From NCBI RefSeq assembly GCF_013179515.1, contig NZ_JABMCN010000013.1, positions 1 through 40,099 on the forward strand: 40,099 nucleotides of DNA, in the 5' to 3' direction. The notes beneath the pieces are model-generated. The model searched no databases, had not been told where the DNA came from, and was given only the letters and a program-made list of their open reading frames with translations. The stretch comes from Pseudomonas sp. CM27 (GTDB lineage: Bacteria; Pseudomonadota; Gammaproteobacteria; Pseudomonadales; Pseudomonadaceae). Positions 39,381 to 40,099 of the stretch are shown piece by piece. The position numbers and the translations under genes were made by a program. Every line of letters starts with the position of its first letter. Position 1 is the first letter of the stretch.

Positions 39381-40099
39381 ATGCGCGTGATGAAGTGGAG
39401 CATGATCGCCCTGGCCGTTGCGGCAGGGACCTCGCAGTTGGCTTTGGCCTCTTCCCAGGACGAGTCCAAGGGTTTCATCGAAGACAGCAAGCTGAACGTC
39501 AAGACCCGCATGCTGTACTTCAGCCGTGACTTCCGCAACAACGCGCCCGGCACCCAGAGCCGCGTTGAAGAAACCGGCCTTGGCTTCCTCGGCACCTTCG
39601 AGTCGGGCTTCACCCAGGGCACCGTAGGCTTTGGTATCGATGCCATCGGCATGCTCGGCCTCAAACTGGACAGCGGCCGCGGCCGCGCCGGCACCGGCCT
39701 GTTCCCGACCGGCTCCGACGGCCGCTCGCAAGATGATTACTCCGAAGGCGGTGGTGCGGTAAAACTGCGCGTTTCCGACACCGTGTTCAAATTCGGCGAC
39801 CAGTTCACCGCGCTGCCAGTATTTGCCACCGACGACAGCCGCCTGCTGCCGGAAGTTGCCGAAGGTGGCCTGATCACCAGCAACGAAATCAAAGGCCTGA
39901 CCCTGCATGCCGGTCACTTCACCGCGCTGAACGCACAGGCCCAGACCTACCACGACAGCTTGAACCTGACCGAGGCCAACGTCTTCGGTGGCACCTACGC
40001 CATTACCGATAGCCTCAGCAGCAGCGTGTACTACTCGCGCGTGGAAGACCACTTCCGCAAGTGGTACGGCAATATCAACTGGGCGCTGCCGATCAGCGA
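39381..40099 (+). CDS. oprD: OprD-family outer-membrane porin (partial)
   Basis: The first 239 residues of an outer-membrane channel are present; the rest is beyond the window. The signal peptide is MRVMKWSMIALAVAAGTSQL with cleavage near ALA-SS. The mature start EDSKLNVKTRMLYFSRDFRN and the GTVGFGIDAIGMLGLKLDSG strands are typical of OprD porins, 18-stranded barrels that take up basic amino acids and other small nutrients. The gene order slyX-HIT-oprD agrees with the P. aeruginosa oprD locus as I recall it, supporting orthology. AAAGGAGC precedes ATG 39381. A predicted ArgR site lies upstream. Confidence 0.9.
   Translation, partial: MRVMKWSMIALAVAAGTSQLALASSQDESKGFIEDSKLNVKTRMLYFSRDFRNNAPGTQSRVEETGLGFLGTFESGFTQGTVGFGIDAIGMLGLKLDSGRGRAGTGLFPTGSDGRSQDDYSEGGGAVKLRVSDTVFKFGDQFTALPVFATDDSRLLPEVAEGGLITSNEIKGLTLHAGHFTALNAQAQTYHDSLNLTEANVFGGTYAITDSLSSSVYYSRVEDHFRKWYGNINWALPIS

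Noticed and set aside
39210-40052. A 280-codon minus-strand frame at the right end
   Set aside because: The plus-strand OprD frame has a signal peptide, a ribosome site and family features; the minus frame is its shadow.

Overview
The window looks like a chromosome segment of a fluorescent pseudomonad, most likely the Pseudomonas putida group. The grounds are high GC content, gene order matching what I recall for P. putida and P. aeruginosa (dapA-bamC-purC, nadA-bepA, yebC-ruvCAB-tolQRAB-pal-cpoB, aspS, dps, slyX, oprD), a McpU-like chemoreceptor, and many REP palindromes sharing a GCTCCCACAGG tail. All identifications come from reading the sequence and remembered family knowledge; no database was searched.

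Bases 1-7321 are one end of a temperate prophage or related element integrated at the 3' end of a tRNA-Ser(CGA) gene. Its outer end has a tyrosine integrase and, beside it, a low-GC single-gene cargo encoding a HEPN-type putative RNase. Inwards lies a compact rightward early operon: LuxR-type HTH, TerB-like protein, a small frameshifted membrane protein, a prophage CsrA, a ribbon-helix-helix protein, three unknowns and an excisionase-like HTH. Then come an SOS-controlled DUF1654 gene, a RecA-cleavable CI/S24 repressor, a divergent Cro/YdaS-like gene, and a leftward set of small Pseudomonas-phage genes running off the window. Three copies of a palindrome AGGYATRCCT mark the probable repressor operators, and a near-perfect LexA box covers the DUF1654 promoter, so the induction circuit can be read from the DNA.

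Bases 7322-25137 are core genome: tRNA-Ser; the leftward dapA-bamC-MBL hydrolase-purC cluster; rightward gcvR-bcp; an AI-2E family permease and a TusA-like sulfurtransferase; the periplasmic protease bepA; nadA; a DUF945 protein; an amino acid/polyamine permease next to a McpU-like chemoreceptor; an atypical CDF transporter; tRNA-Lys; and queE-queC for queuosine synthesis.

Bases 25138-33895 are a leftward block for envelope integrity and recombination: yebC, ruvC, ruvA, ruvB, ybgC, tolQ, tolR, tolA, tolB, pal and cpoB. Bases 34010-38689 hold aspS with an FmdB zinc-ribbon gene, a ribbon-helix-helix protein, a Dps-family ferritin, a membrane-anchored cold-shock-domain protein, slyX and a HIT protein. 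The last 1.4 kb is a long regulatory region and the start of an OprD porin gene. Two TGTCGC half-sites exactly 21 bp apart in front of it match the known layout of Pseudomonas ArgR operators.

The points most worth following are the HEPN cargo gene, the readable lysogeny/SOS switch, the G7 frameshift in a small prophage gene, the tandem stem-loops in the Cro-side leader, the 53-bp-armed REP hairpin between ruvC and yebC, the membrane-bound cold-shock protein, and the predicted ArgR site.
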